A stretch of 64,000 nt of DNA from Chromobacterium sp. ATCC 53434. GTDB taxonomy: Bacteria; Pseudomonadota; Gammaproteobacteria; Burkholderiales; Chromobacteriaceae. Positions 44,963 to 54,980 of the stretch are shown piece by piece. The stretch covers positions 744,001 to 808,000 of the forward strand of contig NZ_CP025429.1 of the NCBI RefSeq assembly GCF_002848345.1, written 5' to 3'. Made by a program: the position numbers and the translations under genes. The notes under the pieces were generated by a model. That model was not told the origin of the DNA. It searched no databases and saw only the letters and a list, made by a program, of their open reading frames with translations. Each line of letters begins with the position of its first letter. Within the stretch, counting starts at the first letter, position 1.

Positions 44963-45628
44963 ATGAGGGTATTGCTGATCGAGGACGATCCGATGATAGG
45001 CGAGGCGGTCCAGGCCGCGCTGCGCGACGAGGGGCAGGCCGTCGATTGGGTGCGGGACGGGCGTTCCGCGCTGACGGCGCGGGGATGCCAGCACTATGAT
45101 CTGGTCTTGCTCGATCTAGGCCTGCCGGGCAGGGATGGCCAGTCGGTGCTGGCCGCCATCCGCGCCGGCGGCGACGCGATTCCGCTGTTGGTCATCACCG
45201 CCCGCGACGGTCTGGACGACCGCTTGCGCGCGCTGGACGGCGGCGCGGACGACTACCTGGTCAAGCCGTTCGAGATGGCGGAGCTGCTGGCGCGCATGCG
45301 CGCGGTGCTCCGGCGCAAGGGCGGCAGCGCGGCGCCGCTACTGGGCAACGGCAAGGTGTCGCTGGACCCGGCCACGCGTATGGCGACGGTCGCCGGCGGC
45401 GAGCCGGTCCAGCTGTCCAATCGCGAATTCTCCCTGTTGCACGCGCTGTTGATGCGCCCGGGCGCCATCCTGTCGCGCGGCAGTCTGGAGGACCGCATCT
45501 ATGGCTGGGGCGAAGAGGTGGAAAGCAACGCGGTCGAGTTTCTGATCCATTCGCTGCGCCGCAAGCTGGGAAGCGACGTGATCAAGAATGTCAGGGGGGC
45601 GGGATGGATGGTTTCAAAAGGCGCTTGA
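44963..45628 (+). CDS. OmpR-family response regulator (QseB/PmrA-like)
   Basis: This 221-residue protein has a receiver domain with acidic pair D8-D9, phosphorylation site D51 (LLDLGLPG) and the VKPF lysine, and a C-terminal winged helix ([17 protein letters not shown]...[16 protein letters not shown]). It has a strong AGGAGGG site and overlaps the sensor gene by 25 bases. It likely binds the CTAAG repeats on either side of the operon. The ligand or signal is unknown. Confidence 0.92.
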   Translation: MRVLLIEDDPMIGEAVQAALRDEGQAVDWVRDGRSALTARGCQHYDLVLLDLGLPGRDGQSVLAAIRAGGDAIPLLVITARDGLDDRLRALDGGADDYLVKPFEMAELLARMRAVLRRKGGSAAPLLGNGKVSLDPATRMATVAGGEPVQLSNREFSLLHALLMRPGAILSRGSLEDRIYGWGEEVESNAVEFLIHSLRRKLGSDVIKNVRGAGWMVSKGA

Positions 45629-46956
45629 GCGAGTCGGTGCAACTGAGGCTGTCGTTCGCGCTGACCGTGGCCATCCTGCTGTTCGGCGTGGTGGCCGGGG
45701 TGTTTTCCTTTGCGTCCGCGCTCGACGAGGCGCATGAATTCCAGGACGACGTGCTGCGCCAGGTGGCCGCGCTGCTGGACAGGGAGCGGCTGCCGGCCGA
45801 TTTTCCCGAAGGTGGCGCCCAGGGCGGAAACGAGGAGTCCAGGGTGATCGTGCAGCGGCTGGGAAGCTGGAGGCCGGCGGCGCCCGGGGTCGACGCCGGC
45901 GGCGTGCTGAGGCTGGAGAAATCCCTGCCGGACGGTTTGCAGACGGTGGAGACCAATGGCGAGAGCTTCCGCGTGCTGGTGCGGACGATGAAGGACGGGC
46001 AGCGGATCGCCGTCGCGCAGGAGGCCGGCTTTCGCGACGAACTCGCCCGGGACGGCGCGCTGCGCACGGTGATGCCTTTCCTGTTGCTGGTTCCGTTGCT
46101 GTTGCTGATGGTGGCCAAGCTGGTGCGGGGCATGTTCCGGCCCATCGCCGAGCTGTCCCGCGAAGTGGACCAGCGCGCGGAGCAGCAGCTGCATCCGCTG
46201 GACCCGGATGGCCTGCCGATGGAGATCAAGCCTTTCGTGTTGGCCATCAATCGCCTGCTGGAGCGCGTCGCGCAGTCGATGCGGGCGCAGCGGCGCTTTG
46301 TCGCGGATGCTGCCCACGAGTTGCGCTCGCCGCTGACCGCCTTGTCGCTGCAGGCGGAACGCCTGGCCGACGCCGAGATGTCCGAGGCGGCGCGGGAGCG
46401 CTTGTCCGTGTTGCGCGGCGGCATCGCGCGCGGGCGCAATTTGCTGGACCAGCTGCTGGCGCTGGCCCGGGCGCAATCGGCGACGGCGGCGCCGTCCGCG
46501 GTGTCTGTCACGGAGGTGTATCGCCGGGTACTGGAGGATTTGATGCCGCTGGCGGAGGCCAGGCATATCGACATCGGCGTCGAGGGCGGGAGCGATGCCT
46601 GGGTGTGGGCGGCCGAGCTGGATCTGTTCACGCTGCTGAGGAATCTGGCGGACAACGCGATCCGCTACACGCCGGCGGGCGGCCGGGTGGATCTGGCCGT
46701 CGGCGCGGCGGACGGGCGGGTGTTGTTGACGATAGACGATACCGGCCCCGGCATCCCCCGCGACGAGTGGGAGCGGGTGTTCGACCCTTTCTATCGCAGC
46801 CTGGGAAGCGGAGAGCAGGGGGCTGGGCTGGGCTTGTCCATCGTGCGCACCATCGCCGAGCGGATCGGCGCGCGGGTCAGCCTGTCCTTCCGCGACGAGG
46901 CCGGCCAGTCCGGTCTGCGGGTGTCGGTCAGCATGCCGGCGGCGCGCGGGATTTGA
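45604..46956 (+). CDS. Sensor histidine kinase (QseC/PmrB-like)
   Basis: This 450-residue protein has two membrane helices (about 20-38 and 158-172) enclosing a periplasmic sensor of about 115 residues, a HAMP segment, an H-box with the phospho-accepting histidine at 238 (DAAHELRSPL), and N (NLADNAIRYTP), G1 (DTGPGIP) and G2 (GAGLGLSIV) boxes. It is the partner of the upstream regulator. Its periplasmic domain could sense Mg2+, peptides or envelope damage; the PepSY and PAP2 genes in the operon support an envelope signal. Confidence 0.92.
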   Translation: MDGFKRRLSESVQLRLSFALTVAILLFGVVAGVFSFASALDEAHEFQDDVLRQVAALLDRERLPADFPEGGAQGGNEESRVIVQRLGSWRPAAPGVDAGGVLRLEKSLPDGLQTVETNGESFRVLVRTMKDGQRIAVAQEAGFRDELARDGALRTVMPFLLLVPLLLLMVAKLVRGMFRPIAELSREVDQRAEQQLHPLDPDGLPMEIKPFVLAINRLLERVAQSMRAQRRFVADAAHELRSPLTALSLQAERLADAEMSEAARERLSVLRGGIARGRNLLDQLLALARAQSATAAPSAVSVTEVYRRVLEDLMPLAEARHIDIGVEGGSDAWVWAAELDLFTLLRNLADNAIRYTPAGGRVDLAVGAADGRVLLTIDDTGPGIPRDEWERVFDPFYRSLGSGEQGAGLGLSIVRTIAERIGARVSLSFRDEAGQSGLRVSVSMPAARGI

Positions 46957-46980
46957 CGCGCGGGCGATGATTTCTGGCCG

Positions 46981-47010
46981 CTAAGTTCCGGCTAAGTCTG
47001 GCCTGCTAAG
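46981..47010 (+). promoter_or_regulatory. Triple CTAAG array upstream of the small Gln/Ala-rich gene
   Basis: CTAAG occurs at 46981, 46992 and 47006 (spacings 11 and 14). The first pair has the same CTAAG-n6-CTAAG layout as 42640-42655. It lies 74 bases before the start of the next gene, a position suited to activation. Confidence 0.5.
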
Positions 47011-47083
47011 TTGCAATGGCATGATGCTGGGCGTGCGTCCCGCATTGCGCGTTTCGCGTTCGAATCCTTTCGGGAGACACACC

Positions 47084-47344
47084 ATGATGATCGCCTCGGT
47101 TTCCGCCCAGGTCCCGCAGACCGCATTGACAGCAGACGCCGCGCCCGCAGCCGCGCCGCAACCGCAGACGCAAGCTCAACCCGCCCAGCCGGTGGCGCAG
47201 GAAAAGGTCACCATCAGCAGCGCGGCCCGGGCCTTGCAGGAGCTGGCGGAAACGGCCACGCAAACCGCCAAGGAGGCCCAGAGCGGGGATAGGCAGGCCC
47301 AGCGCAAGCTGGCGGCGGAAGAGGCGCGGCGGGCCGCGCGCTGA
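47084..47344 (+). CDS. Small Gln/Ala-rich protein of unknown function
   Basis: This 86-residue protein has a GGGAG site. It starts MMIASVSAQVPQTALTADAA, continues with a Pro/Gln/Ala-rich linker, and ends with a helical, charged segment (KVTISSAARALQELAETATQTAKEAQ...). The 'VTISSAA' motif recurs in short proteobacterial proteins of unknown role. There is no clear signal peptide. It sits downstream of the CTAAG array and may be a target of the adjacent two-component system. Confidence 0.65.
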   Translation: MMIASVSAQVPQTALTADAAPAAAPQPQTQAQPAQPVAQEKVTISSAARALQELAETATQTAKEAQSGDRQAQRKLAAEEARRAAR

Positions 47345-47849
47345 TTCGGGAGGCCGGTCTGCGTGACGCGGGCCGGCCGTCGGTAATCGCGGCATCCGTT
47401 CTTTGGCGCGGCGGATTCGGGCGGCTGGGCGCTGCTTGCCCATTATCGCCCGGCAGTATTTGATCATCGGACCGGATTATCTTTCAGAAGGCCGCGCGTC
47501 GATTGGCCGGAGGTATTCTTTTCTCCGCGGCGGTTTTTCATATTCATCCGCCTTGCGAAGGCGATGGGCGCCGTATGAGAAGTCGCGGGAGGCGAAGCGA
47601 TGGCTTTATTGCTGTAACTATTTGAATCAAATCGTTAATTGTGGAAAGTTTTCTTTTGGGCGGTATTTGCGGCGACGGTGCCCGCGAATGGTTGAATCCG
47701 CCGCCCTTTACCGGTGTTCGCGTTACCTCTTCCGGATTGGGTGGGCTGTGATTTCGGTTTTTATCCGGAAGCGCGCCTGAGTCGCCGCCGGCGTTGATAT
47801 CCGGCTTGCCCGGGCTTGGCGATCGGCCGCAGAATTTTTTAAAAAAGTC
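47345..47849. other. Intergenic region of lower GC, no supported gene
   Basis: About 500 bases, with AT-rich patches around 47590-47660 and 47830-47850. A 125-codon frame at 47403 starts with TTG, has no ribosome-binding site, and yields a basic, cysteine-rich product unlike any known family, so it is not called. Confidence 0.5.
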
Positions 47850-47878
47850 TTGTCAGGAAGAATGCCGCACGGTATAGT
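47850..47878 (+). promoter_or_regulatory. Sigma-70 promoter of tRNA-Gln
   Basis: TTGTCA (47850-47855), a 17-base spacer and TATAGT (47873-47878) precede the tRNA by 50 bases. The GCGATGCAAATCGCG palindrome between promoter and tRNA (47896-47910) is shared with the other tRNA-Gln copy. Confidence 0.8.
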
Positions 47879-47928
47879 TCGTCTCTCTGTGACGAGCGAT
47901 GCAAATCGCGAATCCAGATAGGCGATGT

Positions 47929-48004
47929 TGGCGGTTAGCTCAGTTGGTAGAGCATCGGATTTTGATTCCGAGGGTCACAGGTTCGAGCCCTGTACCGCCT
48001 GCCA
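47929..48004 (+). tRNA. tRNA-Gln(TTG), copy on plus strand
   Basis: This 76-base cloverleaf TGGCGGTTAGCTCAGTTGG...CCGCCTGCCA has anticodon TTG in loop TTTTGAT and an encoded CCA. It is preceded by a consensus promoter and followed by a terminator. Confidence 0.97.
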
Positions 48005-48012
48005 GGAATTAC

Positions 48013-48043
48013 GAAAAGCCCCGGATGAAAATCCGGGGCTTTT
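48013..48043 (+). terminator. Terminator of tRNA-Gln
   Basis: The stem AAAAGCCCCGGAT-gaa-ATCCGGGGCTTTTT is followed by T residues. Confidence 0.88.
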
Positions 48044-48100
48044 TCATTGCGGCTGCCGGCGCGGTCGCGGCAACGGGGTCCCTGCGGGGGCCCCGTTTTG

Positions 48101-48940
48101 CTATTGGCCGGCGGCCAGCAGCGGCGAGTAGCCGAGCTCGCGCAGTTTCTTCATCGCCTCGTCCGCTTCGGCGCGGTTCTTGAACGGTCCGAGTTGCACG
48201 CGGGTGACGGTGTGGGCGGCGATGCCGTGTTTCTGCAGATCGCGAACCAGTTTCTGCGCATTGCCTATGCTGGAGAACAGGCCCAGCTGCACCTGGTAGC
48301 CGACCGAGCTGCCGGCCGGTTCCGCCTTGGCCGGAGCGGGCGGGGCCGCGCTCGCTGCCGGCGCGCTATTGGCGGTGACGGTCGGCGCGACGGTCGGCGT
48401 CGTATTGGCGGCTGCGGGCGCCGGAGCGGTGTTGCCGCCCGGCGCGGTCGATGTGGGCGGTGTTGCGGCTCTGGCCTGCGCCTGGTGCGCCGGCGGATTC
48501 GTCTTGGCGGGCGCCGGGCCGTGGCTGGCGCGTTCGCCGGCTGCCTGGCGGGTCGCCGCCTGTTGATTGGCTATCGCCGGCGTCTTGCTCAGGTCCGGCG
48601 TCTGCGGGCTGTTCGCGGCCGGGGTCGCCGGCGCGTGGCTGGCGGTGTCGGCGGCGGGCGCGCTGCTCTGGACCGTCGGCGCGCTGGCGGCCTGCGGCGC
48701 GGGGGCGGTCGCGGCGGTGTCCGGCGCGGCGGCCGGCTTGATGATCTTGCCGGAGCTCGGACTTTGCGCGTCGCTGCTCATCTCCTGCTTCGGCTTGGTC
48801 AGCGCGTCCATCAGCGGGATCGCGGCCAGCGCGACGGCAACCAGGCCGCCGGCGAACCAGAGCCGCTTTTTCAGCTTGCTGTTGAGGTCGGATTCTTCGC
48901 CGCCGTCGGCCGGCGTCTGCTGTTGGTTTTGTTCGCGCAT
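48101..48940 (-). CDS. SPOR-domain membrane protein (FtsN/DedD-like)
   Basis: This 279-residue protein has a short cytosolic N-terminus, one membrane helix (LWFAGGLVAVALAAIPLMDAL) and a long Ala/Pro/Thr-rich periplasmic linker. A C-terminal SPOR domain of about 70 residues (YQVQLGLFSSIGNAQKLVRDLQKHGI...TRVQLGPFKNRAEADEAMKKLRELGYSPLL) follows. SPOR domains bind denuded septal peptidoglycan, so the protein probably localises to the division site. A decayed inverted copy of its central and C-terminal parts lies at 40.0-40.2 kb. Confidence 0.9.
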   Translation of the reverse strand: MREQNQQQTPADGGEESDLNSKLKKRLWFAGGLVAVALAAIPLMDALTKPKQEMSSDAQSPSSGKIIKPAAAPDTAATAPAPQAASAPTVQSSAPAADTASHAPATPAANSPQTPDLSKTPAIANQQAATRQAAGERASHGPAPAKTNPPAHQAQARAATPPTSTAPGGNTAPAPAAANTTPTVAPTVTANSAPAASAAPPAPAKAEPAGSSVGYQVQLGLFSSIGNAQKLVRDLQKHGIAAHTVTRVQLGPFKNRAEADEAMKKLRELGYSPLLAAGQ

Positions 48941-49072
48941 GGTGCCTGAGTGGAATGTGCAGCACGTGTTTGAAAACACTGCTAAAATATCGGGTTCGTC
49001 AGAATTGGGTAACCCGAGTGGCCGCATAATACTCAAGTTTAGCCACTTGTCTTGTCGTTAGGGAGAATTTAT

Positions 49073-49498
49073 ATGGCAATTGAACGTACCTTGTCCATCG
49101 TGAAGCCGGATGCCGTAGCGAAGAACGTAATCGGCAAAATTTACGATCGTTTCGAATCCGCCGGCCTGAAGATCGTTGCCGCCAAGATGAAGCAACTGTC
49201 CCGCGCCGAAGCCGAAGGCTTCTATGCCGTGCACAAAGAGCGCCCGTTCTTCAAGGATCTGGTCGACTTCATGGTTTCCGGCCCGGTGATGATCCAGGCG
49301 CTGGAAGGCGAGAACGCCGTGCTGAAGAACCGCGAACTGATGGGCGCCACCGATCCGAAGAAGGCTGAAGCCGGCACCATCCGCGCCGATTTCGCCGAGT
49401 CGATCGACGCCAATGCCGTTCACGGTTCCGACAGCGTTGAAAACGCTGCCATCGAAGTGGCCTACTTCTTCGCCGCTTCGGAAATCAGCTCCCGCTGA
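49073..49498 (+). CDS. ndk: Nucleoside diphosphate kinase
   Basis: This 141-residue protein starts [18 protein letters not shown]. The phospho-histidine is in NAVHGSDS and the nucleotide motif in [13 protein letters not shown]. It equilibrates NTP and NDP pools. The gene starts a conserved cluster, ndk-rlmN-pilW-rodZ-ispG-hisS. The codon bias is strong and the ribosome-binding site is GGGAG. Confidence 0.96.
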   Translation: MAIERTLSIVKPDAVAKNVIGKIYDRFESAGLKIVAAKMKQLSRAEAEGFYAVHKERPFFKDLVDFMVSGPVMIQALEGENAVLKNRELMGATDPKKAEAGTIRADFAESIDANAVHGSDSVENAAIEVAYFFAASEISSR

Positions 49499-49520
49499 TT
49501 GCCGCTGTAGTTGAATGACC

Positions 49521-49550
49521 GGAGGTCGCCGCTGCCGGCGGCCTCTTTTG
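49521..49550 (+). terminator. Terminator or attenuating hairpin after ndk
   Basis: The stem GAGGTCGCCG-ctg-CCGGCGGCCTC is followed by TTTT between ndk and rlmN. Confidence 0.7.
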
Positions 49551-49565
49551 CCTGTTGAGGATTGC

Positions 49566-50660
49566 ATGAAAACCAACCTGCTCGACTTCAATCTGGACCA
49601 GCTGACGCAGCACTTTGCCGAGATGGGCGAGAAGCCCTTCCGCGCCAAGCAGGTGATGCGCTGGATGCACCAGATGGCCGAAGACGATTTCGACGCGATG
49701 ACCGACCTCGCCAAGAGCCTGCGCGCCAAGCTGCACGAGCGCGCCGAGGTGGGCGTGCCGTCGCTGATGACCGGGCAGGAGTCCAGTGATGGCACCCGCA
49801 AGTGGCTGCTCGACGTCGGCACCGGCAACGGTGTGGAAACCGTGTTCATTCCGGAAGACGAGCGCGGCACCTTGTGCGTGTCATCCCAGGTGGGTTGCGC
49901 GCTGGAGTGCACGTTCTGCTCCACCGGCCGCCAGGGATTCAATCGCAACTTGTCCACCGCCGAGATCATCGGCCAGCTGTGGTGGGCGAACAAGGCGATG
50001 GGCGTGACGCCGAAGAACGAACGCGTCGTGTCCAATGTGGTGATGATGGGCATGGGCGAGCCGCTGGCCAATTTCGACAATGTGGTCAGCGCGATGCAGA
50101 TCATGCTGGACGACCACGGTTACGGCCTGTCCCGCCGCCGCGTGACGCTGTCGACCTCCGGCCTGGTGCCGCAGATGGACCGGCTGCGCGAGGAATGCCC
50201 GGTGGCGCTGGCGGTGTCGCTGCATGCGCCGAACGACGCGATCCGCGACGTGATCGTGCCGATCAACAAGAAATATCCGTTGTCGGAGCTGATGGCCGCC
50301 TGTAGCCGCTATCTGGAAAAGGCGCCGCGAGATTTCATCACCTTTGAATATGTGATGCTTGACGGGGTCAACGATAGGCCGGAACATGCTCGCCAGCTGC
50401 TGGAATTGGTCAGGGACGTGCCGTGCAAGTTCAATCTGATTCCGTTCAACCCGTTCCCTAACTCGGGTTATGATCGCTCCAGCAACAACGCGATTCGCAT
50501 TTTCCGTGAAATTCTGCAAGAACAAGGATACGTGGTGACCGTGCGCAAGACCCGCGGCGACGATATCGACGCGGCCTGCGGCCAGCTTGCCGGCCAGGTG
50601 CAGGACAAGACGCGGCGCCAGGCCAAGTGGACGCAGATCATCGAGGATAGAAAACTATGA
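49566..50660 (+). CDS. rlmN: Dual-specificity 23S rRNA/tRNA m2A methyltransferase RlmN
   Basis: This 364-residue radical-SAM enzyme has the CxxxCxxC cluster motif at C111, C115 and C118, and the later conserved cysteines of the RlmN mechanism. It methylates A2503 of 23S rRNA and A37 of some tRNAs. The family is clear from the [20 protein letters not shown] stretch. It overlaps pilW by 4 bases. Confidence 0.96.
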   Translation: MKTNLLDFNLDQLTQHFAEMGEKPFRAKQVMRWMHQMAEDDFDAMTDLAKSLRAKLHERAEVGVPSLMTGQESSDGTRKWLLDVGTGNGVETVFIPEDERGTLCVSSQVGCALECTFCSTGRQGFNRNLSTAEIIGQLWWANKAMGVTPKNERVVSNVVMMGMGEPLANFDNVVSAMQIMLDDHGYGLSRRRVTLSTSGLVPQMDRLREECPVALAVSLHAPNDAIRDVIVPINKKYPLSELMAACSRYLEKAPRDFITFEYVMLDGVNDRPEHARQLLELVRDVPCKFNLIPFNPFPNSGYDRSSNNAIRIFREILQEQGYVVTVRKTRGDDIDAACGQLAGQVQDKTRRQAKWTQIIEDRKL

Positions 50661-51400
50661 CGTCATGGCGGGGGTGGTTGGCTGGATGGCTGTTGGCATT
50701 TGGCATCGCCGCCCCCGCCGTGGCGGCGAGCAATCCGCACGAATTGGCCAGGGTGCGCAGTCAGCTGGCCGTCGAATACGCCAAGATAGGCAATCTGAAG
50801 GCGGCGCTGGACAATGCCAACCAGGCGGTGGCGGCCGACTCGTCCTATGTGACCGGCTATGTCACCCGCGCCTACGTGCTCGGCTTGCTGAGGCAGGACG
50901 GCCAGGCCGAGAGCGATTTTCAGCAGGCCCTGCGTCTGGATCCGGCCAGCCCGGAAGCCAATAATAATTACGGCCTGTTCCTGTGCGAGCACGGACGGGT
51001 CCAGGATTCGCTGGCGCTGTTCCAGAAGGCGCTGGCCAATCCATTGTATGATTCGCCGCAGTCGGCCTATCTGAACCTGGGGCGCTGCAGCGCCAAGCTG
51101 GGGCAGACCGACCAGGCCAACGACTATTTGCTGAGCGCCTTGCGCGCGGCCCCGGACTTCGCGCCGGCGCTGCGCGAGCTGGCCGAGATGCATCTGGGAC
51201 TCGGTAACGCCAAGCTGGCCGCGTTTTATTTCGCCCGCCTGCACCGCGGCTCGGACGGCCTGGACGCGCCCGACTGGTGGCTGGGAGCCAGAATCGCCCG
51301 AAAGACCGGCGACGGCGCGCTGGAGCGGGAATGCGAGAACGCGCTGAAGAACCGGTATCCGGACTCTAGAGAAACACAACTGCTGTTGAGTGGAAGCTGA
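50657..51400 (+). CDS. pilW: Type IV pilus biogenesis TPR protein PilW (PilF)
   Basis: This 247-residue protein has a signal peptide (GIAAPAVAA) and six TPR-like helical repeats (for example [25 protein letters not shown]). PilW/PilF is an outer-membrane pilotin that supports secretin (PilQ) assembly in type IV piliation. A lipobox cysteine is not evident, which fits Neisseria PilW less well than Pseudomonas PilF. Its position between rlmN and rodZ matches other betaproteobacteria. Confidence 0.9.
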   Translation: MTSWRGWLAGWLLAFGIAAPAVAASNPHELARVRSQLAVEYAKIGNLKAALDNANQAVAADSSYVTGYVTRAYVLGLLRQDGQAESDFQQALRLDPASPEANNNYGLFLCEHGRVQDSLALFQKALANPLYDSPQSAYLNLGRCSAKLGQTDQANDYLLSALRAAPDFAPALRELAEMHLGLGNAKLAAFYFARLHRGSDGLDAPDWWLGARIARKTGDGALERECENALKNRYPDSRETQLLLSGS

Positions 51401-51402
51401 GG

Positions 51403-52347
51403 ATGGAAGAAAAAATCGAACATCACGACGCGTCGGCGCCAGGCGGCATCGGCGCCCGTTTGCGGGCCGCTCGCGAGGAGGCCGGCCTGGGCCTGGGGGA
51501 AGTGGCCGACAGGCTGAAGCTGTCGATGAGGCAGCTTGAGGCGATAGAGCGCGACGATTTCGCCGCCTTGCCCGGCGCGACCTTCGTCCGCGGCTTCGTC
51601 CGTAATTACGCCCGTTTTCTGGAAGTCGATCCGGCGCCGCTGATGCAAGCTCTGGAACAACATTTCCCTTCCGCGGTCAATGATGTGGCCAACTTGGTCA
51701 AGGGCACGGCGGCGCGCGAGCATGCCGAGGAGCCGGACGAGGAGGAAGAGGAGGCGTCTTCCGGCGATGGCGGCAAATGGGCGCTGCTGTTGCTGCTTGT
51801 CGCGGGGCTGGCCGGCGGCGGTTACTGGTACGTCAATCGCGACGATTCGCCGATCAAGGCCGCGGCCGAACGCGCGGCGAATGAACTGGCGCCGATGCTG
51901 ACCGAACAGTCGTCCGCGCCGGTGGCCAGCGCGGCGGCTTCGACGCCGGCGAAGGCGGTCCTGGCCGCCAAGCCGGCCTCCGCGCCGACGATTGCCGCGA
52001 CAACGCCCAAGCCGGCGGCGTCGGCTGCCCTGGCCGCGGTCAAACCGACGGCCAGCGCGCCGGCCAAGCTGCTCAAGGCGCAGCCGGCCAGCGCGCCGCA
52101 GGCCCTGGGCTCCGATCGCGTCAGCGTCAACGTCAAGGATGCGGCCTGGGTCTCGGTGCAGGACGCCAATGGCCGCAGGCTGATCTACAAGGTGCTGCAG
52201 CCGGGCGATTCGACCGAGGTGACCGGCGCGGCGCCATTCAAGGTGGTGGTCGGCAACGCCGATCAGGTCGAGTTGAGCTACAACGGCAAGCCGGTGGACC
52301 TCTCCGACAAGATTCGCGGCACCACCGCCAAGATTCAACTCAAGTGA
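51403..52347 (+). CDS. rodZ: Cytoskeleton-associated protein RodZ
   Basis: This 314-residue protein has an N-terminal XRE-type helix-turn-helix (LGEVADRLKLSMRQLEAIERDDFAALPGATFVRGFVRNYARFL), an acidic linker, one membrane helix near residue 125 (WALLLLLVAGLAGGGYW), a long Ala/Pro-rich periplasmic segment, and a C-terminal DUF4115 beta domain (VSVNVKDAAWVSVQDANGR). RodZ anchors MreB and maintains cell shape. Domain order and neighbours are typical. Confidence 0.93.
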   Translation: MEEKIEHHDASAPGGIGARLRAAREEAGLGLGEVADRLKLSMRQLEAIERDDFAALPGATFVRGFVRNYARFLEVDPAPLMQALEQHFPSAVNDVANLVKGTAAREHAEEPDEEEEEASSGDGGKWALLLLLVAGLAGGGYWYVNRDDSPIKAAAERAANELAPMLTEQSSAPVASAAASTPAKAVLAAKPASAPTIAATTPKPAASAALAAVKPTASAPAKLLKAQPASAPQALGSDRVSVNVKDAAWVSVQDANGRRLIYKVLQPGDSTEVTGAAPFKVVVGNADQVELSYNGKPVDLSDKIRGTTAKIQLK

Positions 52348-52360
52348 TGCAGGGTAGCGA

Positions 52361-53656
52361 ATGGATAGCGTGAACATCGCGCGCCGTTCCACCCGCCTGG
52401 TGCGGGTGGGACATGTTTTGGTGGGATCGGCCGCGCCGGTGATGGTCCAGTCTATGACCAATACCGACACCGCCGACGCGGCGGCCACCGCCGAGCAGGT
52501 GTACCAGCTGGCCGAAGCCGGCTCCGAGGTGGTGCGCATCACCGTCAACTCGCCGGAGGCGGCGGCGCGCGTGGCGGAAATCCGCCAGCGTCTCGACGAT
52601 CTGGGCTGCGAGGTGCCGCTGGTCGGCGACTTCCACTTCAACGGCGACCGCCTGCTGAAGGAGTTTCCGGACTGCGCGAAGGCGCTGGCCAAGTACCGGA
52701 TCAATCCGGGCAATGTCGGCAAGGGCGCGAAGGGCGACGACAAGTTCGCCTTCATGATCCGCACCGCGATGGAATACGACAAGGCGGTGCGCATCGGCGT
52801 CAACTGGGGCAGTCTGGATCAGGCGCTGCTGGCGCGGATGATGGACGCCAACAACCGCGCCCAGGCCCCGTTGCCGCTGCCCAAGCTGATGCAGGAGGCG
52901 CTGATCGTGTCGGCGCTGGAGTCGGCCGAGAAGGCGGTGGAGATCGGCCTGTCGCCGGACAACATCATCCTGTCGTGCAAGGTCAGCAATGTGCAGGACC
53001 TGATCAGCGTCTACCGCGAGCTGGGCGGTCGTTGCGACTACCCGCTGCACCTGGGCCTGACCGAGGCCGGTATGGGCAGCAAGGGCATCGTCGCCTCCAG
53101 CGCCGCGCTGGCGGTATTGCTGCAGGAAGGCATAGGCGACACGATACGGATCTCGCTGACGCCGCAGCCGGGCGAGGCGCGCACCAAGGAAGTGGTCGTC
53201 GCGCAGGAGCTGCTGCAGACCATGGGCCTGCGCAGCTTCACGCCGCTGGTCACCGCCTGTCCGGGCTGCGGCCGCACCACCAGCACCTTCTTCCAGGAGC
53301 TGGCCGACCATATTCAGAGCTATCTGCGCGAGCAGATGCCGATCTGGCGGTTGCAGTATCCGGGCGTGGAGGACATGAAGGTCGCGGTGATGGGCTGCGT
53401 GGTCAACGGACCCGGCGAGTCGAAGCTGGCCGACATCGGCATCTCGCTGCCGGGCACCGGCGAAGTGCCGGTGGCGCCGGTCTATGTCGACGGCCAGAAG
53501 GATGTGACGCTGAAGGGCGACAACATCCCGGCTGAGTTCACCGCCATCGTCGACAACTACGTCAAGACCCGTTACGGCGAGGGCGGCGCCAAGCGCCGCG
53601 AGGACGGCGGCAGCCGCACCATCCCGATCCGGCCTATCCCGTCGGCGAAGGTCTGA
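52361..53656 (+). CDS. ispG: 4-hydroxy-3-methylbut-2-enyl diphosphate synthase IspG (GcpE)
   Basis: This 431-residue protein has the N-terminal TIM barrel ([14 protein letters not shown]...) and a C-terminal [4Fe-4S] domain with ACPGCGR and GCVVNGPGE. It converts MEcPP to HMBPP, the substrate of IspH encoded at 19.2 kb. The length is that of the two-domain form with a betaproteobacterial insertion. It follows rodZ by 13 bases. Confidence 0.95.
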   Translation: MDSVNIARRSTRLVRVGHVLVGSAAPVMVQSMTNTDTADAAATAEQVYQLAEAGSEVVRITVNSPEAAARVAEIRQRLDDLGCEVPLVGDFHFNGDRLLKEFPDCAKALAKYRINPGNVGKGAKGDDKFAFMIRTAMEYDKAVRIGVNWGSLDQALLARMMDANNRAQAPLPLPKLMQEALIVSALESAEKAVEIGLSPDNIILSCKVSNVQDLISVYRELGGRCDYPLHLGLTEAGMGSKGIVASSAALAVLLQEGIGDTIRISLTPQPGEARTKEVVVAQELLQTMGLRSFTPLVTACPGCGRTTSTFFQELADHIQSYLREQMPIWRLQYPGVEDMKVAVMGCVVNGPGESKLADIGISLPGTGEVPVAPVYVDGQKDVTLKGDNIPAEFTAIVDNYVKTRYGEGGAKRREDGGSRTIPIRPIPSAKV

Positions 53657-53691
53657 CGAAAACAGAATTCAGCGGATACAAGAAGATAGCA

Positions 53692-54963
53692 ATGGCTCAG
53701 AAATACCAAGCGGTCAAAGGCATGAACGATGTGCTGCCGGCCGAATCCTACCAGTGGGAATACTTTGAAGAGGTGCTGCGCAAGCTGCTGGCCGACTACG
53801 GCTATCAGAACATCCGCACCCCCATCGTCGAGGGCACGCCGCTGTTCGTGCGTTCCATCGGCGAGGTGACCGACATTGTCGAGAAGGAAATGTACACCTT
53901 CATCGACAGCCTAAACGGCGACAGCCTGACGCTGCGCCCGGAAGGCACCGCCGGCACGCTGCGCGCGGTGGTAGAGCACAATTTGCTGTACAACGCCACG
54001 CCCAAGCTGTGGTACATGGGCCCGATGTACCGCCACGAACGCCCGCAGAAGGGCCGCTACCGCCAGTTCCACCAGGTGGGCGTGGAGGCGCTGGGCCTCG
54101 CCGGTCCGGACATAGACGCCGAAATCATCGCGATGACCGCCGATCTGTGGCGCCGGCTGGGCATCAGCCAGTACGTGCGGCTGGAGATCAACTCGCTGGG
54201 CAACGCCGCGGAGCGCGCCGCCCACCGCGAGGCGCTGATCGCCTATCTGGAACGCCACGTCGACATCCTGGACGAGGACGGCAAGCGCCGGATGCACAGC
54301 AATCCGTTGCGGGTGCTGGACACCAAGAACCCGGCGCTGCAGGAAATGGCCAACGCCGCGCCCAAGCTGTCCGACTACCTGGGCGAGGAGTCGCGCGCCC
54401 ACTACGAGGGCTGGAAGGCGATGATCGCCGCGCTGGGCCTCGAATACATCGAGAATCCGCGCCTGGTGCGCGGCCTCGACTACTACAACCGCTCGGTGTT
54501 CGAGTGGGTGACCAGCGAGCTGGGCGCCCAGGGCACCGTCTGCGCCGGCGGCCGCTACGACGGCCTGATCGAGCAGCTGGGCGGCAAGGCCGCGTCCGGC
54601 ATCGGTTTCGGCATGGGCATGGAGCGCGTGTTGCTGCTGCTGCAGGACAAGGGCCTGTTGCCGGCGCAGCGCAGCGTCGACGTCTTCCTGGTCAACCAGG
54701 GCGAGGGCGCCGGCCTGTACTCGATGAAGCTGGCGCAAAGCCTGCGCGCCGCCGGTTACGCGGTGGTGCAGCACCTGGGCGAAGGCAGCTTCAAGTCGCA
54801 GATGAAAAAGGCCGATGCCAGCGGCGCCGAATTCGCGCTGATCGTCGGTGAAAACGAAATCCAGGCCGGTCAGGTGGTGGTGAAGGCGCTGCGCGCCGAA
54901 GCCGCCCAGCAGACCGTGGCGGCCGATGCGGTTCTGGCCACCCTCGCCACTCTGAAAGCTTGA
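53692..54963 (+). CDS. hisS: Histidyl-tRNA synthetase
   Basis: This 423-residue class II synthetase has motif 2 ([21 protein letters not shown]) and the histidine-specific LVRGLDYY and AGGRYDGL, and a C-terminal anticodon-binding domain. It charges tRNA-His. The paralogue HisZ is encoded at 61.9 kb and lacks the aminoacylation signatures. Confidence 0.97.
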   Translation: MAQKYQAVKGMNDVLPAESYQWEYFEEVLRKLLADYGYQNIRTPIVEGTPLFVRSIGEVTDIVEKEMYTFIDSLNGDSLTLRPEGTAGTLRAVVEHNLLYNATPKLWYMGPMYRHERPQKGRYRQFHQVGVEALGLAGPDIDAEIIAMTADLWRRLGISQYVRLEINSLGNAAERAAHREALIAYLERHVDILDEDGKRRMHSNPLRVLDTKNPALQEMANAAPKLSDYLGEESRAHYEGWKAMIAALGLEYIENPRLVRGLDYYNRSVFEWVTSELGAQGTVCAGGRYDGLIEQLGGKAASGIGFGMGMERVLLLLQDKGLLPAQRSVDVFLVNQGEGAGLYSMKLAQSLRAAGYAVVQHLGEGSFKSQMKKADASGAEFALIVGENEIQAGQVVVKALRAEAAQQTVAADAVLATLATLKA

Positions 54964-54980
54964 TAGGAAGGGGGAACGCG

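Noticed and set aside
47403..47780. A 125-codon frame starting with TTG
   Set aside because: Basic, cysteine-rich product without family or translation signals.
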